Program-made: the position numbers and the translations under genes | The notes under the pieces: generated by a model | Database searches by the model: none | What the model saw: the letters and a program-made list of their open reading frames with translations, nothing else | What the model was told of the DNA's origin: nothing | In this document: positions 58,346 to 64,000 of the stretch, one piece after another | How positions within the stretch are numbered: the stretch's first letter is position 1 | Layout of the letters: each line of letters begins with the position of its first letter | DNA from: Flaccisagitta enflata | Taxonomy: Eukaryota > Chaetognatha > Sagittoidea > Aphragmophora | Direction of reading: 5' to 3' | NCBI GenBank assembly: GCA_965153355.1 | Contig: OZ231127.1 | Span: 36,084,001-36,148,000, forward strand | Length of the DNA: 64,000 nt

Positions 58346-58458
58346 TCTTAATTATAGTTTTAGCGAACTTACGGGGTTAGCGATCTTTTGGTCATAGCGA
58401 TCTTATGGAATTGGTGATCTATAACCCCCTTCCGTTGCGGACCCAGATACTGATCAGA

Positions 58459-58658
58459 TTTTTAGTCGCGTGCTACGCGACTCTACACCCCGCTTTGTCG
58501 GTCCGTCCGTCGGTCCGTCCGTCGGTCTGTCACACTTTACCTTTTCGGCTTCTATGGGGTTTTTGGCTATATCGCTCCTGCCCAAATGCTCCACTGACCT
58601 CAAATATGGCCCCTGCCCACCCACACGCGACTAGGGTAGCCGTGTATCCGGCCTTGTT
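58459..58658 (-). mobile_element. Double-hairpin element, A type
   Basis: Right hairpin AGTCGCGTGCTACGCGACT, GTCCGTCCGTCGGTCCGTCC run, ATCGCTCCTGCCCAAATGCT, and CGACTAGGGTAGCCGTGTAT then CCGGCCTTGTTT. It ends about 110 nt from the mannosyltransferase 2 stop. Confidence 0.9.
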
Positions 58659-58770
58659 TTAATTTGAGTCTTGAGTCTTTTGAGTTTTTTAGGTTACATT
58701 TTTAATCTTTAATACTACGGATTCTTGATGTCGACGGCGCAGTGTGTGTGTGTGACTGTGTGAGTATGGA

Positions 58771-62577
<3,807 letters not shown>

Positions 62578-62619
62578 CTGGAAATGACAAGTAGAACAAT
62601 CTGTTGGTTATCTGCATTA

Positions 62620-62710
<91 letters not shown>

Positions 62711-62765
62711 GGGAGAAAGGGACATACAGACAGGCAGACTGACAGACAGACAGACAGACAGATAG
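62620..62765. repeat. (GT)n then (GACA)n microsatellite before the QRRRW exon acceptor
   Basis: GT repeat 62620-62708, then GACAGACAGACAGACAGATA-type tetramers to 62765. It lies about 43 nt upstream (transcript sense) of the exon at 62577. Confidence 0.95.
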
Positions 62766-62995
62766 ACTGGCAAGCAGACGAGGTGATAAAGAGAGTGGAG
62801 GGAAAAGGGAAAGATGTTTTGGGCTTTCTTTGATGTATCCTTTTGCTCATGTGCCTAGTTTTGATATTTCAATATTCGTTGTTAACGTCGGTGACTTTCA
62901 ATTCGCTCGATTTCCAAACGTAGCTTTCAGTTTTCAATCAGGTAACTCGGTCAAAGTGACCTTTCTGTTTCCATCGTTCGTGAATAAACAAGGCA

Positions 62996-63220
62996 TAATA
63001 GGCCAAGACGCGACGTGCGCTCAATGGATCATATGTTTGCGTGCCAGCAGACAGACAAACCGACCAATCGATAGACTGACAATTACAGCATGCTTTAATG
63101 TACGTACATACAACAAGGCCAAGTAGGCCAATAAGTTACGCCGTTTGGATCGTCGAAAGAATGCGTTACCGACCAACCAACGGACACAGCCAATTATAGA
63201 GCTGTTTTGGCGCACCTTAA
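62996..63220 (+). mobile_element. Two adjacent C-type double-hairpin copies
   Basis: First a degraded copy (AACAAGGCATAATAGGCCAA to about 63090), then a better one at 63112-63220 (AACAAGGCCAAGTAGGCCAA, CGCCGTTTGGATCGTCG, CCGACCAACCAACGGACA, GCTGTTTTGGCGCACCTTAA). Confidence 0.75.
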
Positions 63221-63396
63221 AACTAGAAATGTTCCTCATGGTAGGGTTTAGATGTAATGATCACATGATCACATGAGCCTTATTCTCTACCTTGAGGCCC
63301 AAATTCCCAATTATGGGCATCTTTGAATCAGAGGGAAAATTTTAGTGAGAGAACCCTACCCTCACCTTTAACTACCCGCCTAAACAAACTTGAGCA

Positions 63397-63586
63397 GTGA
63401 CCCGGGGTCACAATATTGTAGCGGGTGGGTGGGCAGGGGCGTCCACACCCATCTACACCCCTATAGGCCCACACATACACAAAATGTATCTAAATGCTCG
63501 ATCATTATGTACCAACAGATTGACGGACCGACCAAAGGACAGACAGACAAGGCCTCTTATTGGGTTGCGTGTCCGCAACTAAAAAC
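63397..63586 (+). mobile_element. Double-hairpin element, B type, intact
   Basis: Left palindrome GTGACCCGGGGTCAC (63397-63411), GGGTGGGTGGGCAGGGGCG, short GACGGACCGACC run, and right hairpin GTTGCGTGTCCGCAAC (63564-63579) followed by TAAAAA. Confidence 0.88.
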
Positions 63587-64000
63587 TGAAGCTCGGGTCA
63601 GCTCATGGTAGAATATCGAATCGGGTCTCGATACTGCCCTCAATATACTCACAAGCCGAAGAAGACCGGGTGTTTAAAAAGGTTCACTAATTTCTTCGTA
63701 AATGATATCAGTCAAACTGACCTAAAAGTAACAATCGGTTAGTTCTTGACTCTTCTCATTGGGGTCATTTTTTATCAACTTAGTGTTGATCATTAGGTTT
63801 AAAAGCCCTGATTACAGTTCATAGAAAGGTAAAAGATTCACCAAGCAAAATAAAAAAGTTTTAAATTCATTAAATTGTAAAATCTTTTGATATGCGTCAA
63901 AGTCGCTACAATCTCATTGATATTAGCTGACCAATTGGGTTTGAGAAAAAAAAATTGGTCTTCGTGCCTAATGCTAAGGAAAGAATTTGCAAAGCTTTCA
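63587..64000. other. Right edge of the window
   Basis: AT-rich sequence, probably within an intron of mannosyltransferase 2. No exon, repeat family or RNA gene recognised. Confidence 0.4.

Larger units (their letters stand above)
44639..58770. other. Intergenic region between the two mannosyltransferase copies
   Basis: About 14 kb dominated by double-hairpin elements, nested MITEs, foldbacks, microsatellites and one satellite-like array. The only coding-like block is 46490-46705. I found no remnants of mannosyltransferase exons here. Confidence 0.6.

Noticed and set aside
62578-64000. Search for the AEDGFFA exon of mannosyltransferase 2
   Set aside because: No minus-strand match to the conserved [15 protein letters not shown] block was found, so the exon is presumed to lie beyond the window.

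Overview
This window is nuclear DNA from an invertebrate animal, probably a protostome. The evidence is spliced genes with short GT-AG-bounded exons, very dense microsatellites, and many short palindromic mobile elements. It also carries egghead/BRE-3-type beta-1,4-mannosyltransferase genes, which are best known from insects, nematodes and other protostomes. I cannot name the species.

Three protein-coding loci can be read exon by exon. (1) Plus strand, 3777-27540: a complete anoctamin (TMEM16) gene. I could chain 25 coding exons with matching phases at every junction, giving 3492 nt and 1163 residues. A phase-compatible second terminal exon at 29975-30156 would give a 1042-residue isoform with a different cytoplasmic tail. 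(2) Minus strand, 44638-34431: a complete egghead/BRE-3-like GT2 glycosyltransferase with 8 coding exons, 1431 nt and 476 residues. (3) Minus strand, 62577-58771: the last three exons of a second, tandem copy of the same glycosyltransferase. Its two complete internal exons have the same lengths (120 and 198 nt) and phases as the first copy, and the rest must lie beyond the right edge. Genes 1 and 2 are convergent, about 4.3 kb apart.

The rest is introns and intergenic DNA packed with repeats. At least 25 copies or fragments of a short element superfamily (about 110-350 bp) are present. They have a hairpin at each end and a variable run of CGGA/CCGA tetranucleotides inside, and the stem sequence differs between subtypes while pairing is kept. 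There are also several foldback or MITE-like elements with TA target duplications, some nested so that the empty site can be read directly. Minisatellites include an 803-bp palindrome-capped array of a 20-bp unit and a tandem array of 10-11 units of about 150 bp with two alternating variants. Long GT, CT, GA, TTG and TTTC tracts sit in introns, several directly at splice sites.

Layout: 1-3776 upstream DNA with a foldback and double-hairpin elements; 3777-27540 anoctamin; 27541-30156 its alternative 3' end; 30157-34430 convergent intergenic DNA with mobile elements; 34431-44638 mannosyltransferase 1; 44639-58770 intergenic, almost all repeats; 58771-62577 3' part of mannosyltransferase 2; 62578-64000 its upstream intron with repeats.
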